Shown here: piece by piece, positions 22,105 to 34,428 of the stretch
How the letters are laid out: every line of letters starts with the position of its first letter
Position numbering within the stretch: the stretch's first letter is position 1
Source: Setophaga petechia
Taxonomy: Eukaryota > Chordata > Aves > Passeriformes > Parulidae
Length of the DNA stretch: 64,000 nucleotides
Reading direction: 5' to 3'
Assembly: GCA_024362935.1 (NCBI GenBank)
Contig: JANCRA010000170.1
Location: forward strand, 558,001 to 622,000
The notes under the pieces: model-generated
Databases searched by the model: none
Told to the model about the DNA's origin: nothing
The model's input: only the letters and a program-made list of their open reading frames with translations
Translations under genes and position numbers: made by a program

Positions 22105-23850
22105 GCCCAGCCACAGACCGCTCTGAACCCTTTATATTTCTACAATTAGTTTATATAGATAATTTATATAAGTAAACAAGATAGATAGATTATATATGTT
22201 ACTAACATATATGTTAGGAACATATATAGGATCAATATATATTAGGTGTTTTATGAAAATAGATACATTAGGAACATATATGTTATGAATATATTAAATA
22301 AAGTTAATGTCTGTTCTATATATTAATTTGATATATATTATCTTTTAAAATGAAATAACGAGCTTACTTAAATTGACTACAGAATTGATAATGAGTGCAC
22401 CATACAGGAAGCTCTACTTATGGATAAAGTTCACCATTTTTGAAAGAATATGGAAGCAGTTATGTTAAAGCTCTCGGAGGAACTTGGTGGGGGAAAATTC
22501 AGAATTGTGGGTGGGAAATGTGAGGAGGAAAGGGCGGGAAATGTGAGGGGAGAAAAGCGTGGGGAAACGTGAGGGGAAAGAAAGGTGGGAAATGGAAGGC
22601 AAAAAGGAAGGTCATTGTCACCTTCAGCACCTGGGGACACACAGGGGACAGGGACATTGTCATTGTCATTGTCACAGCCAGCCCTGGGGACAGAAACTGC
22701 CTGGGGACTTGGTCATTGTCACCTTCAAGGCCTGGGGACACAAAGAGGGGACATTGTCACTGTCATTGTCATTGTCACCTCAAGGGACACAGGGGACATT
22801 GTCATTGTCATTGTCACCTCAGGGGACACAGGGACATTCTCACTGTCACTGTCATTGTCATTGTCACAGCCAGCCCTGGGGACAGAAACTGCCCGGGGAC
22901 TTGGTCATTGTCACCTTTAGGGCCTGAGGACAGAGGGGACATTGTCACTGTCATTGTCACTGTCCCCATTCCTCCCATTGTCCCCAATGTCCCCGTTGGT
23001 GTCACCTGCAGTGTCCCCGCGCTGTCCATCCTGGCCATGTCACCATTGTCCCCAATGTCCCCATTGTCCCCAGTGTCACCTGCAGTGTCCCTGCGCTGTC
23101 CATCCTGGCGATGTCCCCATTGTCCCCAATGTCCCCATTGTCCCCAGTGTCACCTGCAGTGTCCCCGCGCTGTCCATCCTGGCGATGTCCCCATTGTCCC
23201 CATTAACCCCAATGTCCCCAATGTCCCCAGCAGTGTCCCCGTTGGTGTCACCTGCAGTGTCCCCGCGCTGTCCATCCTGGCGATGTCCAGCCGCGACACC
23301 AGGAACTGCCCTGGGGACACCAGGATTGTCACTGTCACCTCCCTGGGACATGTGTCACCTCCCCCTGGGACAGCCCTGTCACCTCCTGTCATCTCCTGTC
23401 ACCTCCCCCTGTGACAAAGGGACAAGGACAGACCGACGGACGGACCGTGCGACAGCAGCTGCGACACCAGGAACTGCCCTGGGGACAGCAGTGTCACCTC
23501 CCTGTCACCTGTGTCACCTCTCCCTGTGACACCAGGAACTGCCCCGGGGACATCGGGACTGTCACTGTCACCTCCCCTTGGGACAGCCCTGCCACCCCCC
23601 AGTGTCCCCTCCCAGTTTGTCCCAGTCCCTCCCAGCGTCCCCAACGTCCCCAATGTCCCCTCCATGTCCATCCAGTCCCTCCCAATGTCCCAAATGTCCC
23701 CAATGTCCCCTCCCAGTGTCCCCAGTGTCCCTTCCCAGTCCCTCCCAGTCTGTCCCAGTGTCCCCGCAGTGTCCCCAGTGTCGCCTCCCAGTCCCTCCCA
23801 GTCCCAAGCTCTCTGTATCCCAGTATAAACCGGTATATCCCAGTATAAAC
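22105..23850. repeat. Long direct repeat, right copy
   Basis: Offset 22,104 from the left copy at its start; small indels (repeat-unit losses) accumulate in the minisatellite part. Right of it the decamer array is only ~0.9 kb versus ~2.7 kb in the left copy, and different satellites follow. Confidence 0.9.
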
Positions 23851-24740
23851 CAGTATAACCCAGTATCCTTAGTCCATCCCAGTACCGAGCTTTCCATATC
23901 CCAGTATAACCCAGCCCATCCCAGTATAAACCAATCAATCCGTCTATCCCAGTCCATCCCAGTATAAACCAGTACAAAGCAGTATAACCAGTTTGTCCCA
24001 GTCCATCCCAGTATAAACCAGTATCCCCAGTTCATATAACCAGTATAAACCAGTATATCCCAGTATAACCCAGTATATCCCAGTATAACCAGTTTGTTCC
24101 AGTCCATCCCAGTGTATCCCAGTACAACCCAGTCCATATAACCAGTATAATCCATTATAAACCAGTATAAACCAGTCAATTCCAGTATAAACCAGCATAT
24201 CCCAGTATAATCCAGTATAAACCAGTATAACCAGTTTTCCCCAGTCCATCCCAGTATAAACCAGTATAACCCAGTATATCCCAGTATAACCCAGTCCATC
24301 CCAGTATAAACCAGTATAACCAGTTTGTCCCAGTCCATCCCAGTATATCCCAGTATATCCCAGTATAACCCAGTATAACCCAGTATAAACCAGTATAAAC
24401 CCAGTATATCCCAATATAAACCAGTATAAACCAGTATATCCCAGTATATCCCAGTATAACCCACTATAACCAGTCCATCCCAGCCCATCCCAGTATATCC
24501 CAGTATAAACCAGTATAACCAGTATAACCCAGTATATTCCAGTATAAACCTGTCTGTCGCAGTTCATCCCAGTATAACCCAGTATATCCCACTATAACCC
24601 AGTATATCCCAGTATAACCAGTTTGTCCCAGTATAAACCAGTATAAACCAGTATAACCCAGTCCATCCCAGTATATCCCAGTATAACCAGTATATCCCAG
24701 TCTATCCCAGTCCATCCCAGTATAACCCAGTATATCCCAA
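23815..24740. repeat. CCCAGTATAA decamer satellite, second array
   Basis: Same family as the array at 1800-4535, in the right copy of the direct repeat, about one third as long. Confidence 0.95.
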
Positions 24741-25240
24741 TCCCAATCCAATCCCTGATCCTGATCCCGAACCTGATCCTGGTCCTGGTTCTAATCCTGA
24801 TCCTGATCCCAATCCAGTCCCAGTCTTGATCCTGATCCCAATCCCAATCCCGATCCCAGTCCCCAATCCCAATCCCAATCCCAATCCCAATCCCAATCCT
24901 GATCCCAATCCTGATCCCAATCCCAATCCCGATCCCGATCCCGATCCCAATCCCAATCCCAATCCTGATCCCAATCCCAATCCCAATCCCAATCCTGATC
25001 CCAATCCCAATCCCGATCCCAATCCCGATCCCAATCCTGATCCCAATCCCAATCCCAATCCCAATCCCGATCCTGATCCCGATCCTGATCCCGATCCCAA
25101 TCCCGATCCTGATCCCGATCCTGATCCCAATCCCAATCCCAATCCTGATCCCAATCCCAATCCCAATCCTGATCCCAATCCTGATCCCAATCCCAATCCC
25201 GATCCCGATCCCAATCCCGATCCCGATCCCGATCCTGCAG
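24740..25240. repeat. GATCCC/AATCCC hexamer satellite
   Basis: About 80 hexamers drawn from AATCCC, GATCCC and GATCCT. It begins abruptly at the end of the decamer array, suggesting the two families replaced each other locally. Confidence 0.95.
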
Positions 25241-25379
25241 GGAAGGAGAAATTCCAGGGTCAGGGTCGGGAATTGGGGTTGGGGACAGCGGGAATGGGGC
25301 GGGGGAGGGAAAAGGGGAAAAGGAAAAGGCAGAAAAGGTGGGAAAAGGGAAAAAAAGAGAACGGGAAAAGGGGAAAAGG

Positions 25380-26665
25380 AAACATTCCCAAAAATCCACT
25401 GGGATCCCGAAAATCCACTGGGATCCCGGGAAATATTCCCAAAATTTCACCAGGATCCTGAAAATTCCACCAGGATCCCGGGAAATAATCCCAAAAAACC
25501 ACCAGGATCCCAAAAATCCTCCGAGATCCAGGGAAATATTCCCAAAAATCCACCGGGATCCCAAAAATCCTCCATGATCCCAAAACCCTTCTGGGATCCA
25601 GGGAAATGTTCCTGAAAATCCACCGGGATCCCAAAAATCTTCCCGGATCCGAGGAAATGTTCCCAAAAATCCACTGGGGTTGAAGGAAGTGTTCCCAAAA
25701 TTTACCCAGGATCCCAAAAATCCTCCAGAATCCCAGGAAATGCTCCTGAAAATCCACCAGGATCCATGGAAATATTCCCAAAAAAATCCACCAAAATCCG
25801 AAGAAACTTTCCCAAAAATCCACCGGGATCCCAGGGAATATTCCCAAAATTCCACTGTGAACCCAAAAATCCCACTGTGATCCCAAAATTCCACCGTGAT
25901 CCCAAAATCCCCTGTGATCCCAAAATCCCACCAGGATCCCAAATTTCCCCGGGATCCAGGAAAATATTCCCAAAAATCCACCGGGATCCAAGGGAAATAT
26001 TCCCAAAAAATTCACCAAAATCCACAGAAACTTTCCCAAAAATCCACCGGGATCCCGGGGAATATTCCCAAAATCCCACCGTGATCCCAAAATTCCACCG
26101 GGATCCCAAAATGCCACCGTGAACCCAAAATCCCATCGTGATCCCAAAATCCCACCATGATCCCAAAACCCCTCCAGGATCCAGGGGAAACATTCCCAAA
26201 AATCCACCGGGATCCCAGGGAAGATTCCCAAAATCCCACCGTGATCCCAAAATCCCACCGTGATCCCAAAATCCCACCATGATCCCAAATTCCCACCATG
26301 ATCCCAAAACCCCTCGGGGATCCAGGGAAATATTCCCAAATCCCCCTGGCTGGGATCCCGGGAAACATTCCTGAAAATCCACCGAGATCCACTGGAAAAT
26401 TCCCAAAAATCCTCCAGGATTTAGGGAAAGGTTCCCAAAATTCCACCAGGATCCCAAAAATCCCTCGTGATCCCAAATCTCCCCAGGATCCAGGGGAAAC
26501 ATTCCCAAAAATCCACCAGGACCCATGGAAATATTCCCAAAAAAATTCACCAAAATCCACAGAAACTTTCCCAAAAATCCACCGGGATCCCAGGGAATAT
26601 TCCCAAAATTCCCCCATGATCCCAAAAATCCCACAGTGATCCCAAATTTTCCCGGGATCCAGGGG
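25380..26665. repeat. GGGATCCCAAAAATCCACC minisatellite
   Basis: About 18-30-bp units, with a higher-order ~160-bp period (CAAAATCCACAGAAACTTTC recurs near 25,790, 26,010 and 26,545). C-rich on plus. Confidence 0.93.
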
Positions 26666-26689
26666 AAATTCCCGATTTTTTCCCGGCTC

Positions 26690-26800
26690 CCGGCCCCACC
26701 TGCGGCCGCTCCCTCCGGAGCCGCTCCCGAACTTCGGCCCCGGAAGCGCCGCGGATCCAAAGGGCGGCGACGGGAGGGGCGGGGAATGGACGGGAGCTGC
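26690..26800. promoter_or_regulatory. CpG-dense core between oppositely skewed arrays
   Basis: About 110 bp with CTGCGGCCGCTCCCTCCGGA, CCCCGGAAGCGCCGCGG (ETS-like CCGGAAG) and GGGAGGGGCGGGG (Sp1-like). It looks like a small CpG-island promoter. The flanking arrays flip from C-rich to G-rich here. No adjacent exon recognised on either strand. Confidence 0.4.
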
Positions 26801-29425
26801 GGGATTTGGGGGATTTATGGGATTTATGGGGTTTATGGGGTTTGTGGGATTTATGGGGTTTAGGGGATTTGTGGGATTTGGGATTTATGGGATTTGTGGG
26901 ATTGGGAGTTATAGGATTTATGGGGTTTATAGGATTGAGGATTGGGGATTTGAGGATTTGGGATTTTGGGGATTTGGGGATTTGGGTTTTATGGGATTGA
27001 GGATTGGGGATTTGGGATTTATGGGATTTGGGATTTATGGGATTGGGGGTTGGGAGTTTGAGGATTTGGGGATTTGGGATTGATGGGGTTTGGGATGTGG
27101 GAATTGATGGGATCTGTGGGATTTGTGGGATTGGGATTTAAAGGATTTATGGGGTTTATGGGATTGAGGATTGGGGATTTGAGGATTTGGGATTTTGGGG
27201 ATTTGGGGCTATGGGTTTTATGGGATTGAGGATTGGGGATTTGGAATTTATGGGATTTGGGATTTACGGGATAGATGGGATTGCAGTTTATGGGATTGGG
27301 GATTTTGGGGATTTGGGACTGGGGATTTGGGGATTGATGGGATTGGGGATATGGGATTGGGATTTGGGGATTGATGGGATTTGTGGGATTGAGGATTGGG
27401 AATTTGGGATTTGGGATTTGGGGATTTGGAGATTGAGGATTGGGGATTTGGAGATTGGGGATTTGGGATTGGGGATTTGGGATTTGTGGGATTGGGAGTT
27501 ATAGGATTTATGGGGTTTATGGGGTTTATGGGGATTGAGGTTTATGGGATTGAGGATTGGGGATTTGAGGATTGGGGGATTTGGGAAATGGGAATTGATG
27601 GGATCTGTGGGATTGGTGGGATTGGGAGTTATAGGATTTATGGGGATTATGGGATTGAGGATTGGGGATTTGGGATTTATGGGATTTGGGATTTATGGGT
27701 AGATGGGATTGCAGTTTATGGGATTTGGGGTTTATGGGATTGGGATTTGGGGATTTGGGGATTGATGGGATTGGAGATTGGGGATTTGAGGATTTGGGAT
27801 TGGGGACTGGAGATTGGGGTTTATGGGATTGGGATTTGGGGATTTCGGATTTATAGGATTGGGGAGTAGGGGTTTGGGGATTGATGGGACTGGGGATTTG
27901 GGAGTTATGGGATTGGGGTTTATGGGATTTGAGTTTTATGGGACTGAGGATTGGGGATTTGGGGGATTTGGGATTTGGGAATTGATGGGATTTTTGGGAT
28001 TTGTGGGATTGGGAGTTATAGGATTTATGGGGTTTATGGGATTGAGGATTTGGGATTTGGGGATTGATGGGGTTTGTGGGATTTTTGGGATTAGGATTTA
28101 TAGGATTTATGGGGATTATGGGATTGAGGATTGGGGATTTGGGATTCAGGATTTGGGGATTTGGGGGTTGATGGGATTGGGAATTTGGGGATTTGGAGAT
28201 TGGGGATTTGGGATTGGGGATTGGGGATTTGGGAATTGATGGGATTTGTGGGATTGGGTGTTATAGGATTTATGGGGACTATGGGGTTTATGGGGTTTGG
28301 GGTTTATGGGATTGAGGATTGGGGATTTGGGATTTATAGGATTGGGGATTTTGGGGATTTGGGGATTGGGAAATTGGGATTGATGGGATTGGGAATTGGG
28401 GATTGATGGGATTTGGGATTTGGGATTTGGGAATTGATGGGATTTTGGATTTATGGGATTGGAGATTTTGGGGATTTGGGATTGGGGATTGATGGGATTG
28501 GGGATTTGGGGATTTGGGGATTGATGGGGTTGGGGATTTGGGGATTTGGAGATTGGGGATTTGGGATTTGGGGATTGATGGGATCTGTGGGATTTGTGGG
28601 ATTGGGAGTTATAGGATTTATGGGGTTTATGGGGTTTATGGGATTTGAGGTTTATGGGATTGGGATTTGGGGATTTGGGATTTGGGAATTGATGGGATTT
28701 GTGGGATTTAGGGGATTTGTGGGATTGGGAGTTATAGGATTTATGGGGTTTATGGGATTGAGGATTGGGGATTTGGGGATTTCGGATTTTGGGGATTTGG
28801 GGATTGATGAGATTGGGGTTTATGGGATTGGGATTTGGGGATTTCGGATTTATGGCATTGGGGATTGGGGATTGTGGATTTGGGATTGGGGATTTGGGAT
28901 TTATGGGGTTTATGGGGTTTATGGGATTGAGGATTGGGGATTTGGGGATTTGGGATTTATAGGGATTATGGGGTTTATGGGGATTGGGGTTTATGGGATT
29001 AGGATTTGGGAATTTGGGATTCGGGATTTGGGGATTTTGGGACTGGGGATTGGGGATCTGGGATTGGGATTTGGGATTGATGGAACTGGGGATTTGGGAC
29101 TGGGGATTTGGGGTTGGGGATTTGGGATTTGGGAGCTGGGAATTTATGGGATTTGTGGGATTTGTGGGATTGGGGATTTGGAAATTTATGGGATTTGTGG
29201 GATTTAGGGGATTTGTGGGATTGGGAGTTATAGGATTTATGGGGTTTATGGGGTTTGGGGTTTATGGCATTGGGATTTGGGGATTTGGGGATTTGGGATT
29301 TATGGGATTGGGGATTTGGGATTGATAGGATTGGGGATTTGGGATTGGTGTTTATGGGATTGGGATTTAGGATTGATGGGATTGGGGATTTTGGGACTGA
29401 TGGGATTGGGGATTTGGAGATTGGG
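26800..29425. repeat. G-rich GGGATTTGGGATT(T)ATGGGATTG satellite, 2.6 kb
   Basis: Several hundred GGGATT(T) phrases with dense GGG runs on plus and essentially no C. A higher-order phrase GGGAGTTATAGGATTTATGG recurs about eight times. Strong G-quadruplex potential. Confidence 0.95.
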
Positions 29426-29685
29426 GATCTCTCCTTTCTTTTCTTTTCTGATCCCTCTATGGCATTTGGTGTTGGGCCTCCAGAAAGGTGCATTTGTTGT
29501 GATGAAAGTGGCAGTGGCCTGGTGTTTGTGTTTTGCACTTTTGGGCTGTGGAAAGGAAGCATCAGGAGCTGGCTTGGCCGAGCAGATTGTGCCAATGGGT
29601 GAGTGAGCAAAGGCTGAGCAGTGGGAATGCAGGCAGGGCCCCAGGGCTGAGCTGGGTTGCTGCCTGGGTGAGACAAAGGCCACGG

Positions 29686-30293
29686 TGTTATGAACTGAAT
29701 TTTGTTAAACCAGAGCTGCCGAGGCAGAACTGCTGGGCAGGGTTACTTGTTATGTTAACTAAAGTCGTTAGAGTTAATAGTTCTCTTTGTATCACTTAAC
29801 GACCCCAGCCAGGGCAGGTAGACAGCCCTCCCTTTGTGTTGCTGGGGAGGAGGGAGGCATTACAATATGTAGATTTTGAGAACCACTGTACCGTGGGACG
29901 TATTGAACTTATAAAAACCCCAAAACCAACGAGCCAAATATAAAATTGAAGAATTAGAATGATTCGTGGATGTGAGGAATAGAGTGCTAGACCTGCAGAG
30001 ATGTTGAGAGACCTTAGTCCCCTCGCCCTGACTAAAGAAGCTGCCTGGGACCAAGACCTGGAGCTGGGAAGCAGGAAAAGGGAGAAATCCCGGGGTCCCG
30101 CCCAGGCGTTCCTGTGAGGATCGGACCCCTGGCTCTGCCCCTTGGGGACAAAGCTGCACATCCTCCTCCTCTGAGCCACGCTGGGAAGAAGACAGAGACG
30201 GCCGCCTCGTCGAGCTTCCTAATCCTGAGCTGATGCCTTTAATAAAGGCGTTAAAAGGAAAAAAAAACTCCTGCCCTGTTGAGTTTTATTTCA
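29686..30293 (+). mobile_element. Solo LTR, 608 bp, 4-bp target duplication
   Basis: Begins TGTTATGAAC and ends TTATTTCA. Flanked by ACGG at 29682-29685 and ACGG at 30294-30297. Internal TATA-like TTATAAAA at 29909-29916 and AATAAA at 30241-30246 are in LTR order. No internal retroviral genes. A 4-bp duplication is typical of gammaretrovirus-like elements (family knowledge). Confidence 0.75.
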
Positions 30294-30442
30294 ACGGTGC
30301 AGGTGGGGATGGGATGGCCCAGGACTCTTGGTGTGTGTGTGCACACAGGAGTGCCTGTGCTGGGGAAATGTGGCAGAAATGCTGCTCTCTGAGGGCTCTG
30401 GGTGCCTTGGAGAGCTGAGCCAGTCAGGCCTGGAAGTGAGGG

Positions 30443-30955
30443 TGAGTCACAAGCTGTAAGCTGAGTTAAATGCTGCTAAGAAGAGTCCTTTGGCTGAGTT
30501 TTCAACTTTATTAATGGTTTTAAGCTATGCTGAATATTGTTAAGTGTTATTCTACTGTAAAATCATTAAGTCCTAGGTTATAAGTAAGGCTAAATACTGT
30601 CAAGTGCTGTTCTTTTGCTAAATGCTGAAGTCTAAGGTATCAGTCAAATCCTGTTAAATCTGTGCTCAGTTTAGCTTTTAGGCCATATTCCTTTTATTCC
30701 TTCTACTCACTGTCCTTTAGCCACACACACATGCACGGACACTCAGACTGTTCTGGGTTCATGTCTGGTTTGATTGCCTGGATTTGGTTTGGTTTTGTTG
30801 TTGCTTTGTTTCCTTGGTGTGCCTGGAGTGCCCAGTCAGGAGCAGAGTGACTCTTGCCAAGGAACTCTGTGCTGCTGTCCCTTAATATTCAATCTGGTTT
30901 TTGCTGCTCCCTTGCTGGGGATTTTCTCAGCGCTCTCAGCCCCTCGTTTGTAGCA
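30443..30955 (+). mobile_element. Probable second LTR, boundaries uncertain
   Basis: TGAGTCACAAGCTGTAAGCT to CTCGTTTGTAGCA, with repeated GTTAAATGCTG/GTTAAGTGTT phrases and a CCTTTTATTCCTTCTACTCA segment that recall passerine ERV LTRs. No clean target duplication could be placed, so the ends are provisional. Confidence 0.4.
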
Positions 30956-31200
30956 GGGTGAAGGAGCCCTGGCCCAGGCTCTGGCCCTGGGGGACACGGG
31001 GACGCTGCCGGGGGGTCCCTGTCCCCCTGTGGCACCCACAGGGCCCCGGCCCCCCGTCCCCGTGTCAGGCTCTGGGGTCGATCTGGTGGAACATCCTCTG
31101 GGGGAGGCTGCGGGGCCGGGGGCGGGGGGACCCGGGGGGACAGGGGACCCCGCTGTGCACGAGCAGGGTTGGACTGCTCTGGGGGGAGCTGTGAGGGGGC
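30956..31200. other. GC-rich unique segment, no gene recognised
   Basis: G/C-rich with runs such as GGGGCCGGGGGCGGGGGGAC. Open frames exist on both strands but show no domain and no splice logic. It may be a degenerate minisatellite. Confidence 0.4.
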
Positions 31201-31204
31201 CGGG

Positions 31205-31825
31205 GCAGAGTGACCTCCCCAGGGACCTCACACAGCCCCTGTGATGTCACACAGCCCCTGGGATGTCACACAGCCATCTCTGTGATGTCACACTGCCCCT
31301 GTGACGTCACACAGCCTCCTGTGATGTCGCAGCCCACGCTGGGATGTCACAAAGTTCCCTTGAAATGTCTCACAGCTCCCTGTGATGTCACACTTCCATC
31401 TGTAATGTCACAGCCCACTCTGGGATGACACAAGGCGCACTTGTGATGTCACAGAGCCAATGCCGGCGTAATACTCTGTATTGTCATACAGCTTGACTGT
31501 TAGGACACAGAAAACTGTGTGACATCTCAAAGTCACCTCTGATGTCACTGTCTGTTCTGTGATGTCACAGCCTGTTCTGTGATGTTACTCAGACACCCAG
31601 TGATGTCACAGAGTACTCTCTGATGTCACAGATCCACCCTCTATGATGGCGGAGTCTGCTCTATGGCCTCACACCTATTCTATGATGTCACAGCCTGATC
31701 TGTGATGTCTCAAGCCCCTCAGTGATGTCACACAACCCTCTGTGATGTCATACTGCCATTCTGCAATGTCACTGCACACAGGCTGCCCTCACATCCTGCT
31801 CTGTGATGTCACACAGACACCTCTG
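31205..31825. repeat. TGTGATGTCACACAGCCCC minisatellite with CRE-like palindromes
   Basis: About 25 units of 19-30 bp. Nearly every unit holds TGATGTCA, and one holds a perfect CRE TGACGTCA (31302-31309). Confidence 0.92.
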
Positions 31826-31828
31826 TTA

Positions 31829-32453
31829 TGTTTGCCCAATTATCCCTTCATAAAAAAACCCCCAAACAATATTTGAGATAGCAGCAATTTTAACTAAATA
31901 GTTTAGAAAATATATAAATAAGGGATAATTTGGTTCAAATAATAGCGCATAAGCAAAAGATAACCGCGGGGTATGGAGTGCAGGGCTCTGGGACCCTTGC
32001 CACCTCACGTACAAGCTTGCCAAGTGAAAATTACTGCCTTATATGCTATGGGTTAACACCATCTGCTCCCATTTTCGATTCATCATACCTCGGCCTCCAC
32101 CCTCATCACCACCTTTACCACGCATGCGCCACCACTCGGTTTGGTGGTCGCACAAGTTCTTTTGGGGGTCGTCTGATGAAGATTTCGTAGTCTTCCTCTG
32201 TGTCCTTTAATTCACCTTTGGGTTACACATGCGCACCAAGCCAGTACAATGTAAGCCAAGAGTAACATATCACTATATCTACATATCAAAGCAATAAATC
32301 CCTTATAATTAGCATTTTCTGGGACCCAACCAGGTTTTGCTTCCTTTCTGCTCATTTTTAGCCACTGTATCTTCAGCTTCTTTCCTCCTGTCCTTGTGAA
32401 CATCTGCCGGAAGGAGTGGAGCCCCTCCTCTCCCTCTCTTCTTTGGCATTACA
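31829..32453. mobile_element. LTR-like element, orientation uncertain
   Basis: Bounded by TGTTTGCCCA and TTTGGCATTACA (TG...CA). Unique inside, with GCGCATGCG-like motifs on both sides of the middle (CACGCATGCGCC, ACACATGCGCACC), CTTATATGC and CAATAAATCC. No matching target duplication found. It could be an ERVK-type LTR on minus; assignment is from memory of style only. Confidence 0.35.
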
Positions 32454-32564
32454 ACTTTTAACTATTTTTATTATTCCCAATTAATATAATAATTAATATA
32501 ATTACTGTACCAATATTGATTATTGTTTCAATTTTATCAGCACGAATCATACCTATTTATCACA

Positions 32565-33930
32565 GTGGGGAACATGAGGGGGACAGAATGGTGGGGAACA
32601 TGAGAGGGACAGAATGGCAGGGAACGTGAGTGGGACGAAATTATGGGGAACGTGAGGGGAGGAAAAGGGTGGGAAACGTGAGGAGAGAAAATGGCGGGAA
32701 ATGTGAGGGAGACAAAATGGTGGGGAACGTGAAGGGGACAAAATGGCGGGAAATGTGAAGGGGACAAAATGGTGGGGAACATGAAGGGGACAGAATGGCA
32801 GGGAATGTGAGTGGGACGAAATTATGGGGAACGTGAGGGGAGGAAAAGGGCGGGAAACGTGAGGAGAGAAAATGGCGGGAAATGTGAGGGAGACAAAATG
32901 GTGGGGAACATGAAGGGGACAGAATGGCAGGGAACGTGAGTGGGACGAAATTATGGGGAACGTGAGGGGAGGAAGAGGGCGGGAAACGTGAGGAGAGAAA
33001 ATGGCGGGAAATGTGAGGAAGACAAAATGGTGGGGAACGTGAAGGGGACAAAATGGCGGGAAATGTGAAGGGGACAAAATGGTGGGGAACATGAAGGGGA
33101 CAGAATGGCAGGGAACGTGAGTGGGACGAAATTATGGGGAACGTGAGGGGAGGAAGAGGGCGGGAAACGTGAGGAGAGAAAATGGCGGGAAGCATGAGGA
33201 GAGAAAATGGCAGGAAGCGTGAGGAGAGAAAATGGCGGGAAACATGAGGAGAGAAAATGGTGGGGAACACGAGGAGAGAAAATGGCGGGAAACATGAGGA
33301 GAGAAAATGGTGGGGAACATGAGGAGAGAAAATGGCGGGAAGCATGAGGAGAGAAAATGGTGGGGAACATGAGGAGAGAAAATGGCGGGAAGCATGAGGA
33401 GAGAAAATGGCGGGAAACATGAGGAGAGAAAATGGTGGGAAGCATGAGGAGAGAAAATGGCGGGAAACATGAGGAGAGAAAATGGTGGGAAGCATGAGGA
33501 GAGAAAATGGCGGGAAGCATGAGGGAGACAAAATGGTGGGGAACATGAAGGGGACAAAATGGTGGGGAACGTGAGGGGGACAAAATGGTGGGGAACGTGA
33601 GGGGGACAAAATGGCAGGAGATGGAGGGCAAAAAGGGACAGGAAACTTGAGCAAAAAGGACAGAAGATGAGAGGGAGAAAGGGTGCAAAACAAGAGGGGA
33701 TAAAAGATGGGAAATGTGAGAGGAAAGATCATGGCAAATGAGAGGGGGACAAATGGCTCAAAATGTGAGGGGGAAAAAACATCAGTAAACGTGAGGGCGT
33801 GAAGGACAGGAAACATGATGGGGAAAAGACAGGAATCTGGAGGAAAAATAGGTGTGAAACATAAGAGGGAAAAAGGCAGGAAACATGAGGCCAAAAATGA
33901 TGGCAAATGTGAGGGAACAGAAGGGCGAGA
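32565..33930. repeat. ~26-bp minisatellite GAGGAGAGAAAATGGCGGGAAACAT
   Basis: About 45 units. Two nested higher-order repeats of ~190-310 bp occur in 32,570-33,180 (ACGAAATTATGGGGAACGTG recurs). Related to the MROH intronic arrays; AAAATGGCGG is in most units. Confidence 0.93.
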
Positions 33931-34428
33931 AGCATTAGAGGAAAAGTGTTGGGAAACTCTGATGGGGTGACTCTGGCCAAATGCCATTGCACCCACAAAA
34001 ATAATTTACTCATTTTCCTCTGCTATAGTTAAGCAGAGGGGAAAGAAAAGTCATGGAGTTTTCTATCATGAAGTAAGTATTAGGAGAAAACACTTTAAGG
34101 GGAAAACAGGCAAAAAAACCTCGTGGATTCAATTAAAAAATTGAATTGATTGTTTAAATGTGATAAAATATTTTGTGTAAATTTAAAACCCAGTTTTATA
34201 CCGTTTGATTTTATCTGGGGCATTTTTCCAAAGGTCAGAGACACTAAATGGGGCCTTTCTGGAACAAGGAATATTCATTGTCCAGGGAGGTTTTATGGCA
34301 AATCTTGAGAAAAATTTCTTGGGAAATAAAAACCTGGCAAGGAGAAAGTTCCACCCTCCTGGATGGAACAGTCAGGGTCGACTCAGCTCCTGCTTTGGTT
34401 TAAAGAGGTTTGTGTGACATAGATTAGA
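33931..34428. other. Unique sequence, no gene recognised
   Basis: No open frame with domain character. The segment around 33,960-34,060 (CCAAATGCCATTGCACCCAC) may be LTR-derived. Confidence 0.4.

Noticed and set aside
24702..26760. Open frames of alternating NPDP, GSGLGLG or GSRWIFG type on both strands
   Set aside because: Direct translations of hexamer and GGGATCCC arrays; composition follows the unit in every frame.
26806..29325. Plus-strand frames rich in GFMGLGIGDLGI
   Set aside because: Translation of the G-rich GGGATTTGGGATT satellite.
26800..29425. Interstitial telomere repeat
   Set aside because: Unit is GGGATT(T), not TTAGGG; no TTAGGG run seen.
30836..31231. 131-codon GC-rich minus frame
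   Set aside because: Proline/glycine-rich composition expected by chance in GC-rich DNA; no domain, no splice logic.
32537..33996. Minus-strand frame of ~450 codons with HFLSSCFPPFSLLM repeats
   Set aside because: Reverse translation of the ~26-bp minisatellite; the same peptides arise in the other arrays of this family.
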